Shown here in pieces: positions 44,383-52,839 of a stretch of DNA of 64,000 nt (position 1 is its first letter; every line of letters begins with the position of its first letter). A program made the position numbers and the translations under genes. The stretch comes from JAWKJY01 sp041393535. Its GTDB lineage: Bacteria > Actinomycetota > Thermoleophilia > Gaiellales > Gaiellaceae. The stretch covers positions 124,001 through 188,000 of the forward strand of contig JAWKJY010000004.1 of the NCBI GenBank assembly GCA_041393535.1, given 5' to 3'. Below the pieces are notes generated by a model. That model had not been told where the DNA came from. It ran no database searches and saw only the letters and a list, made by a program, of their open reading frames with translations.

Positions 44383-45707
44383 GCCTCCGCAACCGCGAGC
44401 TGCTCCACCTGCTCGCGGCCGGCCTGCTCGTCGGGATCGGCTTCGCGAGCGTCTACCTCGCCCGGGAGGCGGTCGTCTCCCCGAGCGCCGTCGCCTACGT
44501 CGCGGTCGTCGGCGCCGTCCTGCTCCTCGGGCACGCGACCGTCCGCCTGACGATCCCGTTCGCGGACCCGTACGTCCTGCCGGTGGCGGGGCTGCTGACC
44601 GGGATCGGGATGACGCTGATCTACCGGATCGACCCCGACCGGGCGCTGCGCCAGTCGGTCTGGGTCGCGATCGGCCTCGGCGTCTTCGTCGTCGTCTGCG
44701 CGCTCCTGACCGACCACCGCTCGCTCGACGCGCTGAAGTACACGCTCGGGGTCGCGTCGGTCGTCCTGCTCGCGCTGCCGATGATCCCGGGCCTCGGCGA
44801 GACGATCAACGGCGCGCGCCTGTGGATCCGCCTCGGGCCGATCGAGTTCCAGCCGGGCGAGCTCGCGAAGGTGCTGCTGGTGGTCTTCCTCGCCGGCTAC
44901 CTGCGCGACAACCGCGAGGCGCTGCGCGGCCGCGGCCGGCTGCCGCTGCCCTCGCCGAAGCACGCGGGGCCGCTCCTGCTCGTCTGGGGCGGCGCGATGC
45001 TCGTCCTGCTCGGGACGAACGACCTCGGCGGCGGCCTCCTCTACTTCTCCGTCTTCGTCGCCATGCTCTACGTCGCGACCGGCCGCGCCACCTACGTCGT
45101 CACCGGGCTCGGGCTCTTCGCCGCGGGCGCGCTCGCCGTCTACCGGGTGACGCCCCACGTGGCCGACCGCGTCCAGATCTGGCTGCACCCCTTCGACGAC
45201 CCGTCCGACAAGGGCTACCAGCTCGTCCAGTCGATCTACGCGATCGCGAGCGGCGGCATGTTCGGCACGGGCCTCGGCCGCGGCGTCCTCGAGACGCCGA
45301 GCGGGACGACCTACATCCCGTACCTCGAGACCGACTTCATCTACGCGGCGCTCTCCCAGGAGCTCGGGCTCGCCGGCGCGGCCGGCGTCGTGCTGCTCTT
45401 CCTCGTCCTCGCATACCGGGGCCTGCGGATCGCGATGCTCGCCGACGACGGCTTCTCGAAGCTGCTCGCGACCGGCCTGACCGTCTCGATCGCGATCCAG
45501 GCGTTCATCATCGTCGGCGGCGTCACCGGCCTGATCCCGCTGACCGGGATCACGCTGCCGTTCGTCTCGTACGGCGGCTCGAGCATCGTCGCGAACTTCC
45601 TCGCGCTCGCGCTCCTGCTCGTCGTCTCGGACAGCGTCAATCGGCGCTCCTTCGGGATCCAGGAGCGCCAGGCGATCCGCCTCCTGCGCGAGCGGAGGCG
45701 CCCGTGA
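44379..45707 (+). CDS. rodA: FtsW/RodA/SpoVE family protein
   Basis: About 442 residues, ten or more membrane helices. SEDS landmarks: NGARLWIRLGPIEFQPGELAKV, GTNDLGGGLLYFSVF, GYQLVQSIYAIASGGMFGTG, and TGITLPFVSYGGSSIVANF. Glycosyltransferase that polymerises peptidoglycan with the adjacent PBP. Its place between the phosphatase and pbpA is the actinobacterial RodA position. GTG start overlaps the pstP stop; its stop overlaps the pbpA start. Confidence 0.93.
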   Translation: MSLRNRELLHLLAAGLLVGIGFASVYLAREAVVSPSAVAYVAVVGAVLLLGHATVRLTIPFADPYVLPVAGLLTGIGMTLIYRIDPDRALRQSVWVAIGLGVFVVVCALLTDHRSLDALKYTLGVASVVLLALPMIPGLGETINGARLWIRLGPIEFQPGELAKVLLVVFLAGYLRDNREALRGRGRLPLPSPKHAGPLLLVWGGAMLVLLGTNDLGGGLLYFSVFVAMLYVATGRATYVVTGLGLFAAGALAVYRVTPHVADRVQIWLHPFDDPSDKGYQLVQSIYAIASGGMFGTGLGRGVLETPSGTTYIPYLETDFIYAALSQELGLAGAAGVVLLFLVLAYRGLRIAMLADDGFSKLLATGLTVSIAIQAFIIVGGVTGLIPLTGITLPFVSYGGSSIVANFLALALLLVVSDSVNRRSFGIQERQAIRLLRERRRP

Positions 45708-47182
45708 ACGCCGAGATCCGCCGCGTCTTCATCGTCCTCGCCTGCCTGTTCGCGGCGCTCGTCGGGATGGGGACGTACTGGCTCTGGCGCGCGCCCGATC
45801 TCGAGGCGCGCCGCGACAACCCGAGCCTCGTCGTCCGCCAGGTGACCGTGAAGCGGGGGCTCATCTACGCGTCCGACGGGAGGACCGTGCTCGCCTCGAA
45901 CGTCCGCCGGGAGGTGCAGGGCCGCACGTGGTTCCTGCGCCGCTACCCGCGTGCGGGCCTCGCCGCGCACGCCGTCGGCTACTCGACGCTCGGTCGCTCG
46001 CGGGCGGGGCTCGAGGAGTCGCAGAACGACTTCCTCACCGGCTCGAACGGCGACTTCTCCACGGCGCTCGACCGGCTGAAGGACAAGGTCGCGGGCGACG
46101 TCCAGGAGGGGAACCACCTGGTCACCACGCTCGACGCGACCGCGCAGCGCGTGGCGCTCGACGCGCTCGGGTCGTCCTGCGGCGCCGCGGTCGCGCTCGA
46201 GCCCGCGACCGGCCGCGTCCTCGTGCTCGCCTCGACGCCGACCTACGACCCGAACGACGTCGAGTCGGACTTCGCCGCGATCGAGGGGATCCGCGCGCAG
46301 TGCGACGACCCGGCCCCGCTGCTCGACCGCGCGACGCAGGGCCTGTTCATCCCCGGCTCGACCTTCAAGCTGGTCACCGCCGCCGCGGCGATCGACTCGG
46401 GCCGCTACGACGAGGACTCGACGTTCCTCGACCGCGGCTACTGCATCCGCTACGGCAAGCGCGTCACGAACTACGCCGACCAGGACGGGCCCGAGGTGTT
46501 CGGCCGCGTCACGCTCGCCGAGTCCATGGAGCACTCGATCAACGCGGTCTTCTGCGACATCGGCACCGAGCTCGGGCCGCAGCTCCTGCTCGACTACGCG
46601 AAGCGCTTCGGCTTCTACGCGAAGCCGCCGCTCGACCTGCCGTCGCAGGAGCGCGTCGCGAGCGGGCTGTACGAGGACGGCGAGCTGTACGAGCCGCGCG
46701 CCGCGAGCGACGTCGACGTCGGACGGCTCGCGTTCGGGCAGGAGCGCCTGCTCGCGACGCCGCTGCAGATGGCGATGGTGACCGCGGGGATCGCGAACGG
46801 GGGGCTCGTCATGAAGCCGCACCTCGTCGACCGGCTGCTCGAGCCCGACGGGTCGATCCTGACGACGACGAGGCCGGAGGCGCTCGGCCAGGCGATCTCG
46901 CCCGACGCGGCGGCGCAGCTCTCCCGCATGATGGAATTGGTCGTCGAGAGCGGGACGGGAACGGCCGCGCAGATCGCGGGCGTCCGCGTCGCGGGCAAGA
47001 CCGGGACGGCGGAGACGGGGCGCGACGGGCGGAACGACACGTGGTTCGTGGCGTTCGCGCCGGCCGAGTCGCCCACGGTCGCCGTGGCGGTCGCGTTGTC
47101 CGATCAGGCGGGGACGGGCGGCGCGACGGCCGCTCCGATCGCCCGCCGCATCATCGAGTCCCTCCTGCGTTCCAGCGCGTAG
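45704..47182 (+). CDS. pbpA: Class B penicillin-binding protein (PbpA-like)
   Basis: 492 residues. One N-terminal membrane helix, a PBP dimerisation region (KRGLIYASDGRTVLASN), and the transpeptidase domain with SxxK in PGSTFKLVTAA, SxN in HSINAVF, and KTG in VAGKTGTAETG. Cross-links peptidoglycan with the upstream SEDS protein. GTG start coupled by GTGA. The TAG stop doubles as part of a -10 box for pknB. Confidence 0.93.
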   Translation: MNAEIRRVFIVLACLFAALVGMGTYWLWRAPDLEARRDNPSLVVRQVTVKRGLIYASDGRTVLASNVRREVQGRTWFLRRYPRAGLAAHAVGYSTLGRSRAGLEESQNDFLTGSNGDFSTALDRLKDKVAGDVQEGNHLVTTLDATAQRVALDALGSSCGAAVALEPATGRVLVLASTPTYDPNDVESDFAAIEGIRAQCDDPAPLLDRATQGLFIPGSTFKLVTAAAAIDSGRYDEDSTFLDRGYCIRYGKRVTNYADQDGPEVFGRVTLAESMEHSINAVFCDIGTELGPQLLLDYAKRFGFYAKPPLDLPSQERVASGLYEDGELYEPRAASDVDVGRLAFGQERLLATPLQMAMVTAGIANGGLVMKPHLVDRLLEPDGSILTTTRPEALGQAISPDAAAQLSRMMELVVESGTGTAAQIAGVRVAGKTGTAETGRDGRNDTWFVAFAPAESPTVAVAVALSDQAGTGGATAAPIARRIIESLLRSSA

Positions 47183-47185
47183 CCT
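47180..47185 (+). promoter_or_regulatory. Internal -10 box (TAGCCT) for pknB
   Basis: TANNNT box overlapping the pbpA stop codon and six nucleotides before the pknB GTG. It implies that pknB can be made from its own leaderless transcript. Confidence 0.4.
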
Positions 47186-47191
47186 TCCACC

Positions 47192-49258
47192 GTGGCCCAG
47201 CCCGACAGCCTCGTCAACAAGCTCTTCGACGACCGGTACCGCATCCTGCGTCGGATCGGCGCGGGCGGCATGGCCACCGTCTACCTCGCCGAGGACGAGG
47301 AGCTCGGGCGCCGCGTCGCGATCAAGATCCTGTCCGAGCGCTACGCGAACGACGAGCTGTTCGTCGAGCGCTTCCGCCGGGAGGCGCAGTCCGCGGCGAG
47401 CCTCTCGCACCCGAACATCGTCGCGATCTACGACCGGGGCGAGGCTGAGGGGACGTACTACATCGCGATGGAGCTGATCGAGGGCCGCTCCCTGAAGGAG
47501 ATGATCCTCACCCGCGGCCGGCTGCCCCCGCGCCAGGCGATCGAGTTCACGCGGCAGATCCTGGCGGCGCTGCGCTTCGCGCACCGCAACGGGATCGTCC
47601 ACCGGGACATCAAGCCGCACAACATCCTGGTCGGGCACGAGGACCAGCTGAAGGTCGCCGACTTCGGGATCGCCCGCGCCGGCGCGTCGCAGATGACCGA
47701 GACGGGCTCGATCATGGGCACGGCGCAGTACCTCTCGCCCGAGCAGGCGCGCGGCGACCAGGTCACGCCCGCGTCGGACCTGTACTCGGTCGGGATCGTC
47801 CTCTACGAGATGCTCACCGGCCAGGTGCCGTTCACCGGCGACTCGGCGGTCGCGATCGCGATGAAGCACGTCAACGAGCCGCCGCGGCCGCCGTCTCAGC
47901 ACGCGCCGCGCGTCTCGCGCGAGCTCGACGCCGTCATCCTGCGCGCGATCGCGAAGAACCCGATCGACCGCTACCAGTCCGCCGAGGACTTCGACGCGGA
48001 CCTCAAGCGTGCCGCACAGGGCGAGCCGGTGGCACGCGAGACGCTCGACGCGGCCGCGACGACCGTCCTCGCGAACGGCGGCCAGACGCAGGCGACCCGC
48101 GTGATCGAGCAGCGGCCGCCGCCGCGGCGCCCCCAGGGGCCGACCTACGACCCGTACGCGAACATCCCGCGCCGCAAGCGCCGTCGCGCGCTGCCCTGGC
48201 TGCTCGTCCTGATCCTGCTCGGCGCCGCCGCGGCCGCGGGCTGGTTCGTCTACACGCAGCTGGAGGACCAGGTCTCGGCGCCGAGGCCGGCGATCGTCCC
48301 GCTCGTCGAGGGGATCCCGATCGCCTCGGCGGTCGAGAAGATCGAGGCGCTCGGCCTGAAGGTGGAGCAGGTGGAGCAGGGCAGCGACGAGGTGCGCCGT
48401 GGCTTCGTGATCAGCCAGCGGCCCCGCGAGGGGACGCGGCTCGCGAGGGGGAACACCGTCACGCTGGTCGTCTCGATCGGCCCGCAGACCGTCCGCGTGC
48501 CGAGCCTCGTCGGCATGGACGTCAACGAGGCGGTCGACCTCGTGCGCGAGCGTGGGCTCGAGCCGACGACCGACACGGTCTCGTCCCGCCGGCCGCCGGG
48601 CACGGTCGTCGCGCAGAGCCCGGAGGCGAACACGGCCGTCCAGCGCGGCGACACGGTGAAGCTGAGCGTCTCCGGCGGGCTCGCGACCGTCCCCGTCCCC
48701 GACGTGCTCGGCCTGGACGTGGCGACCGCCCGCCGGACGCTGCGCGACGAGGGCTTCCAGGTGCGCGTGCGGCAGGTCGAGAGCGACCAGGCGGCGGGCA
48801 CGGTGCTCGACCAGGATCCGGGCCCGGGCGAGGAGGCGGACGAGGGCTCGACGGTGATCCTGACCGTCGCCAAGGAGCCCGCCGGCCCCGAGACCGGGAG
48901 CGTGCCGGGCGTGATCGGGCTCGACCAGGGCTCGGCGATCGACACGCTGAACGGCGCCGGCTTCGAGGTGAGCGTCGTGGAGCAGGCCACGTCGTCGGCG
49001 AACGTCGGCGTCGTGCTCGACCAGGACCCGGGCGAGGGCGCGGAGTACGACCTCGGCGGAACCGTGACGATCGTGGTCGGCGTTCCCGGCGGGGACGAGC
49101 CGGCGCCCGAGCCGGCGCCCGAGCCGCCGCCGCCTGCGCCCACCCCGACGCCGCCGCCACCCGCACCGACCCCGACGCCGCCGCCGCCCGAGACGACCCC
49201 CGCGCCGGCTCCCGAGCCGCCGCCGCCGGCGGAGCCGCCGCCGACCCCCACCGCATGA
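47192..49258 (+). CDS. pknB: PASTA-domain serine/threonine kinase PknB
   Basis: 688 residues. Kinase domain at about 12-275: IGAGGMATVYLAED, VAIKIL, HRDIKPHNILV, ADFGIAR, and an activation loop with Thr residues (QMTETGSIMGTAQYLSPEQA). One membrane helix at about 333-352 (LPWLLVLILLGAAAAAGWFV). Four PASTA repeats at about 368-633 (each ends in VxVVSIG, VKLSVSGG, VILTVAKE or VTIVVGVP-type strands), then a Pro-rich tail of APTPTPPP units. PASTA domains sense muropeptides or lipid II. GTG start. Confidence 0.94.
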   Translation: MAQPDSLVNKLFDDRYRILRRIGAGGMATVYLAEDEELGRRVAIKILSERYANDELFVERFRREAQSAASLSHPNIVAIYDRGEAEGTYYIAMELIEGRSLKEMILTRGRLPPRQAIEFTRQILAALRFAHRNGIVHRDIKPHNILVGHEDQLKVADFGIARAGASQMTETGSIMGTAQYLSPEQARGDQVTPASDLYSVGIVLYEMLTGQVPFTGDSAVAIAMKHVNEPPRPPSQHAPRVSRELDAVILRAIAKNPIDRYQSAEDFDADLKRAAQGEPVARETLDAAATTVLANGGQTQATRVIEQRPPPRRPQGPTYDPYANIPRRKRRRALPWLLVLILLGAAAAAGWFVYTQLEDQVSAPRPAIVPLVEGIPIASAVEKIEALGLKVEQVEQGSDEVRRGFVISQRPREGTRLARGNTVTLVVSIGPQTVRVPSLVGMDVNEAVDLVRERGLEPTTDTVSSRRPPGTVVAQSPEANTAVQRGDTVKLSVSGGLATVPVPDVLGLDVATARRTLRDEGFQVRVRQVESDQAAGTVLDQDPGPGEEADEGSTVILTVAKEPAGPETGSVPGVIGLDQGSAIDTLNGAGFEVSVVEQATSSANVGVVLDQDPGEGAEYDLGGTVTIVVGVPGGDEPAPEPAPEPPPPAPTPTPPPPAPTPTPPPPETTPAPAPEPPPPAEPPPTPTA

Positions 49259-50280
49259 GCGCGCTGCGGATCGCGGTCCTGATGGGCGGCCGCTCGAGCG
49301 AGCACGACGTCTCGCTCGCGTCGGCGCGCTCGGTCGTCGAGGCGCTCCGGGGCTCCGGCCACGACGTGCTCCCGATCGAGATCGGCCGCGACGGGCGCTT
49401 CGCGCTCCCCGGCGGCCAGCCCGGCGAGCTACCCGCCGCGGACGCTGCCTCCCTGCCCGTTCCCGCCCGCGGGCGCGAGCCCGTGCCGTTCGACCGCGTC
49501 GACGTCGTCTTCCCCGTCCTGCACGGGCCGTTCGGCGAGGACGGGACGGTGCAGGGCCTGCTCGAGCTGCTCGACGTGCCGTACGTCGGCGCCGGCGTGG
49601 CCGCGTCCGCGATCGCGATGGACAAGGCGCTGTTCAAGGACGCGATGCGGGCGAACGACGTGCCCGTCGCGCGCAGTGCGACGCTGCGCCCGCGCGACCG
49701 GGTCGGCGCGACGAGCCCCTACGGCCTCCCGGTCGTGGTGAAGCCCGCACGGCTCGGCTCGAGCGTCGGCATCTCGATCGTCCGGGCGCCGGAGGAGCTC
49801 CAGCCGGCCGTCGACGTGGCCTTCGAGCACGACGACAAGGTGCTCGTCGAGGAGTTCGTCGACGGGGTCGAGGTCGAGTGCAGCGTGCTCGGGAACGAGG
49901 AGCCGATCGCCTCCGCCGTCGGCGAGATCGTGACGCTGACGAGCGACTGGTACGACTACGAGGCGAAGTACGCCGAGGGCGGCATGGAGCTCGTCGTCCC
50001 GGCCCGGATCGACGAGGCGACGACGGCGCGCGTCCAGGAGCTCGCGGTCCGGGCCTTCCAGGCGTGCGACTGCGAGGGGATGGCGCGCGTCGACTTCTTC
50101 GTCCGCCGCTCGGACGGCGCCGTGCTCGTGAACGAGCTGAACACGATCCCCGGCTTCACCGCGACGAGCGTGTACGCCAAGCTGTTCGCCGCCTCCGGCC
50201 TCCCGTACGCGGAGCTGCTCGACCGGCTCGTCGCGCTCGCGCTCGAGCGACACCGGCGACGGCGCGCGCTGCGGTTCTGA
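49255..50280 (+). CDS. ddl: D-alanine--D-alanine ligase
   Basis: 341 residues. ATP-grasp enzyme of peptidoglycan precursor synthesis. LMGGRSSEHDVSLASARSV at the N-terminus, VFPVLHGPFGEDGTVQGLLE, YVGAGVAASAIAMDKALFK, VVKPARLGSSVGISIV and VNELNTIPGFTATSVY give all Ddl signatures. ATG overlaps the pknB stop (ATGA), putting a cell-wall enzyme under the same transcript as the kinase. Confidence 0.94.
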   Translation: MSALRIAVLMGGRSSEHDVSLASARSVVEALRGSGHDVLPIEIGRDGRFALPGGQPGELPAADAASLPVPARGREPVPFDRVDVVFPVLHGPFGEDGTVQGLLELLDVPYVGAGVAASAIAMDKALFKDAMRANDVPVARSATLRPRDRVGATSPYGLPVVVKPARLGSSVGISIVRAPEELQPAVDVAFEHDDKVLVEEFVDGVEVECSVLGNEEPIASAVGEIVTLTSDWYDYEAKYAEGGMELVVPARIDEATTARVQELAVRAFQACDCEGMARVDFFVRRSDGAVLVNELNTIPGFTATSVYAKLFAASGLPYAELLDRLVALALERHRRRRALRF

Positions 50281-50327
50281 GGCGGCGCGGCCCGCGCCCT
50301 GGGCGCGCCCGTCCGCCCGCCGCCCGC

Positions 50328-50333
50328 TAGATT
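50328..50333 (+). promoter_or_regulatory. -10 box (TAGATT) of dcd
   Basis: TANNNT hexamer seven nucleotides before the ATG at 50341, consistent with a leaderless mRNA. The upstream 45 bp are GC-only and give no -35. Confidence 0.4.
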
Positions 50334-50340
50334 CCTCCCC

Positions 50341-50925
50341 ATGGTCCTCTCCGACCGCACGATCCGCCGCCTGATCGAGGACGGCAGGATCGGCATCGAC
50401 CCCTACGACGCGTCGCTCGTGCAGCCGTCGAGCGTCGACGTCCGCGTCGACCGCCTCTTCCGGGTCTTCCACAACGGGCGCTACCCGTACATCGACGTGA
50501 AGCAGGAGATGGAGGGCCTGACCGAGCTGGTCGAGATCGAGGACGACCGCCCGTTCATCCTGCACCCTGGCGAGTTCGTGCTCGGCTCGACGCTCGAGCG
50601 GATCTCGATTCCCGACGACCTGGTCGCGCGGCTCGAGGGCAAGAGCTCGCTCGGCCGGCTCGGGCTGCTGATCCACTCGACCGCCGGCTTCATCGACCCG
50701 GGCTGGGACGGCCACGTGACGCTCGAGCTCTCGAACGTCGCCAACCTCCCGATCACGATCTACTACGGCATGAAGATCGGCCAGCTCTCCTTCGTGCAGA
50801 TGACGGAGCCCGCCGAGACGCCGTACGGCGCGGGCTCGCTCGGCTCGAAGTACCGGGGCCAGACCGGGCCGACGCCGAGCCGCTACTGGCAGAACTTCTC
50901 GCCGGGGGACCCGGGCTCGCCGTGA
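50341..50925 (+). CDS. dcd: dCTP deaminase
   Basis: 194 residues. VLSDRTIRRLIEDGRIGIDP, SSVDVRVDRLFRVF, EGKSSLGRLGLLIHSTAGFI and DPGWDGHVTLELSN are the Dcd/dUTPase-fold motifs, including the catalytic Glu. Converts dCTP to dUTP; actinobacterial versions are often bifunctional and yield dUMP. ATG at 50341. Its end overlaps the next start by 4 nt. Confidence 0.93.
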   Translation: MVLSDRTIRRLIEDGRIGIDPYDASLVQPSSVDVRVDRLFRVFHNGRYPYIDVKQEMEGLTELVEIEDDRPFILHPGEFVLGSTLERISIPDDLVARLEGKSSLGRLGLLIHSTAGFIDPGWDGHVTLELSNVANLPITIYYGMKIGQLSFVQMTEPAETPYGAGSLGSKYRGQTGPTPSRYWQNFSPGDPGSP

Positions 50926-51812
50926 TCCTCGTCACGGGCGCCACGGGCTTCGTCGGCTCCCAGGTCGTCCACGCGCTGCGCGCACGCGGCCACGCCGTGC
51001 GCGCCCTCGTCCGTCCCGACAGCTCGACGCGGCAGCTCGACGCCTGGGGCTGCGAGCTCGCGCGCGGCGACGTGACGGACGCGGCGAGCCTCCGGGCCGC
51101 CGCGGACGGCTGCGAGGCCGTCGTCCACCTCGTGTCGATCATCGCGGGCCGGCCCGCCGCGTTCGAGCGCGTGATGGTGGGCGGCACGGCGAACGTGGTC
51201 GCGGCCGCCGAGGCCGCCGGCCCGCGCCGGATCGTGCTGATGAGCGCGCTCGGCGTCGACGAGTCCTCGTGCGAGCTCGTCCCCTACTACCGGGCCAAGT
51301 GGGCGATGGAGCAGGCCGTGGCGGCCTCCCGGGTCGAGCACGTGATCCTCCGCCCGGGCTTCGTCTTCGGTCCGGGCGGCGGCGTGCTGCCGCTGTTCGT
51401 CCGCCAGGTGCGCCTCTCGCCGGTGACGCCCGTCGTCGGGGACGGGTCGCGGCGGCTCCAGCCGATCTGGGTCGACGATCTCGCCGAGGCGACGGCCGCG
51501 GCGGCGGACCTGCCCGCGGTCGCCGGGAGGACGCTCGAGCTCGGCGGGCCCGACGTCGTCACCTGGAACGAGCTGTACGCCCGCATCGCGGCCGCGCTCG
51601 GCAAGGAGCGCCGGCAGCTCCACCTGCCGGTCGGGCTCGTGCGCGCCGTCGCGACCGTGGCCGAGCGGCTGCCGCAGCCGCCCGTCACGCGCGACCAGCT
51701 GACGATGCTCGAGCACGCCGACAACGTCTGCGACCCGACCGTGGCGAACGACGTGCTCGGCCTGGCGCCGATCGGGCTCGACGAGATGCTCCGGCGCGCC
51801 ATCGCGCGCTGA
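50922..51812 (+). CDS. NAD(P)-binding SDR/NDUFA9-like epimerase
   Basis: 296 residues. Extended SDR N-terminus ILVTGATGFVGSQVVHALRARG, VVHLVSIIAGRPAAFERV, YYRAKWAMEQAVAAS with the YxxxK pair, and RPGFVFGPGGGVLPLF. C-terminus WNELYARIAAALGKERRQLH resembles the NDUFA9-like atypical SDR group. Substrate unknown. The GTG start overlaps the dcd stop. Confidence 0.85.
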   Translation: MILVTGATGFVGSQVVHALRARGHAVRALVRPDSSTRQLDAWGCELARGDVTDAASLRAAADGCEAVVHLVSIIAGRPAAFERVMVGGTANVVAAAEAAGPRRIVLMSALGVDESSCELVPYYRAKWAMEQAVAASRVEHVILRPGFVFGPGGGVLPLFVRQVRLSPVTPVVGDGSRRLQPIWVDDLAEATAAAADLPAVAGRTLELGGPDVVTWNELYARIAAALGKERRQLHLPVGLVRAVATVAERLPQPPVTRDQLTMLEHADNVCDPTVANDVLGLAPIGLDEMLRRAIAR

Positions 51813-51825
51813 GCGGCCCGGGACG

Positions 51826-51856
51826 AAAAACGGGGGCCACCTCTCGGCGGCCCCCG
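51826..51856 (-). terminator. Intrinsic terminator of the minus-strand RNA
   Basis: 8-bp GC stem (CGGGGGCC 51831-51838 with GGCCCCCG 51849-51856), 10-nt loop, followed on the minus strand by TTTTT at 51830-51826. No minus-strand protein gene ends here, so it marks the end of the RNA candidate upstream; the stem may also serve the plus-strand operon. Confidence 0.7.
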
Positions 51857-52014
51857 GCGGAAAACTCGCTGGGATTTCGTAGGAGCGCTATCGGCCCCCA
51901 ACGCTGGTTAGGCGGTTCCCCTTCGGTCTCAGGGGCACGCCCCTACGAGCGAGCACCTCCACAACCCGTACTGTCATCGCTCAAGTCCGGATCACCTCCT
52001 TTCCGTGGTGATCC
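51826..52014 (-). ncRNA. Structured non-coding RNA candidate (~185 nt)
   Basis: Minus-strand region between the Rieske gene and the convergent epimerase gene. From 5' to 3': a hairpin GGATCACC/GGTGATCC (52014-52007 with 51996-51989) whose loop and 3' arm hold GAAAGGAGGTGATCC, complementary to the last 15 nt of 16S rRNA (51989-52003); a 12-bp helix (51942-51953 with 51865-51870 and 51878-51883, one 7-nt bulge) enclosing a 58-nt apical domain; and a terminal hairpin with T5. A TATCAT box lies at 52016-52021. A 13-codon frame starting with TTG (51984-51943) has ideal spacing from the GGAGG. Size is 6S-like, but I recognise no family. Confidence 0.55.
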
Positions 52015-52085
52015 CATGATACGCATGCGGATCAGACGGTCGCGCGCGCGGGCCGGGAGCCGGCTCGGGCGTCCGCCGGCGCGCC

Positions 52086-52400
52086 CTACGGCACGTCGAC
52101 GCGGACGACGCCATCGACGACGCGCACCGGGAAGGTGTCCACGGGGACGTAGGCCGGCAGCGTCAGGGCCTTCCCCGTCCGGACGTCGAACTGCGCGCCG
52201 TGGCGCGGGCACGAGACGATGCAGCTGTCGGGGTCGAAGTCGCCGTCGGCGAGCGGGCCGTCGTCGTGCGTGCAGCGATCCTCGATCGCGTACAGCTGGC
52301 CGTCCGCGTTGAAGACGGCGATCTCGAGATCGCCGACCGCGACGACGCGGACGCGGTTCGGCGGCAGCTCGGACAGGGGGCAGACGTCGTGCTCGGGCAT
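52086..52400 (-). CDS. Rieske [2Fe-2S] ferredoxin-like protein
   Basis: 104 residues. The Rieske ligands are CTHDDGPLADGDF and CPRHGAQFDVRTGKAL (C-x-H ... C-x-x-H), as in non-heme dioxygenase ferredoxins and SUF-associated ferredoxins. Soluble electron carrier. ATG at 52400 follows a TAGGCT box by seven nucleotides. It is 10 bp downstream of sufU on the same strand, so it also forms the end of the sufS-sufU unit. Confidence 0.9.
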   Translation of the reverse strand: MPEHDVCPLSELPPNRVRVVAVGDLEIAVFNADGQLYAIEDRCTHDDGPLADGDFDPDSCIVSCPRHGAQFDVRTGKALTLPAYVPVDTFPVRVVDGVVRVDVP

Positions 52401-52407
52401 GGGGCCG

Positions 52408-52413
52408 AGCCTA
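52408..52413 (-). promoter_or_regulatory. -10 box (TAGGCT) of the Rieske gene
   Basis: TANNNT box on the minus strand, seven nucleotides before the ATG at 52400. It overlaps the sufU stop codon region, so it would be an internal promoter. Confidence 0.4.
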
Positions 52414-52839
52414 CCCGAGGCGGAGCTCGTCGAACCCGGCCCACCCCTCGGGGAGGCCCGTGCCCTTCGCCTCGTGCAGCGCGACCTTGAGCACGCCGAG
52501 CCCGAGCAGCGCGCACTTCACGCGCGCCGGGCCGAGCGGCACGCCGACCGTCTCGAGCATCTCCTCGCTCGTCATCGCCGCGAGCTCGTCCGCGGTCCTG
52601 CCGGGGACGAGCTCCATCAGCATGGAGGTCGCCGCCTGGGAGATCGCGCAGCCCCGGCCGGTGAAGCGGACGTCCTCGACGTGCTCGCCGTCGGGTGCGA
52701 AGCGGAGCGTGATCGCGACCTCGTCGCCGCAGAGGGGGTTCTGGCCCTCGGCGTGCGCGTCGCAGGGGTCGAGCGTCCCGTGCCCGCGCGGGCTCTTGTA
52801 GTGGTCGAGGATGAGCTCGCGGTAGAGGTCGTCGCTCAT
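52411..52839 (-). CDS. sufU: SUF system scaffold/sulfurtransferase SufU
   Basis: 142 residues. LYRELILDHYKSPRGHG at the start and the three conserved Cys with Asp (NPLCGDEVAIT, GRGCAISQAATSML, ARVKCALLG) coordinate zinc as in SufU. It accepts persulfide sulfur from SufS. Also has the SufU-specific insert ELVPGRTADELAAM. ATG at 52839, directly following the sufS stop. Confidence 0.93.
   Translation of the reverse strand: MSDDLYRELILDHYKSPRGHGTLDPCDAHAEGQNPLCGDEVAITLRFAPDGEHVEDVRFTGRGCAISQAATSMLMELVPGRTADELAAMTSEEMLETVGVPLGPARVKCALLGLGVLKVALHEAKGTGLPEGWAGFDELRLG

Noticed and set aside
45341..47902. 853-codon minus-strand frame opposite rodA, pbpA and pknB
   Set aside because: Antisense shadow; the plus strand carries three well-defined genes with overlapping stops and starts.
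51989..52003. Fragment of a 16S rRNA gene
   Set aside because: Only the last 15 nt match the 16S end; the flanking bases do not match rRNA and the segment forms a local hairpin.
51826..52014. tmRNA, RNase P RNA or SRP RNA
   Set aside because: No tRNA-like ends or tag frame, no RNase P core motifs, and no GGAA-loop SRP domain are seen. 6S-like remains possible by size only.
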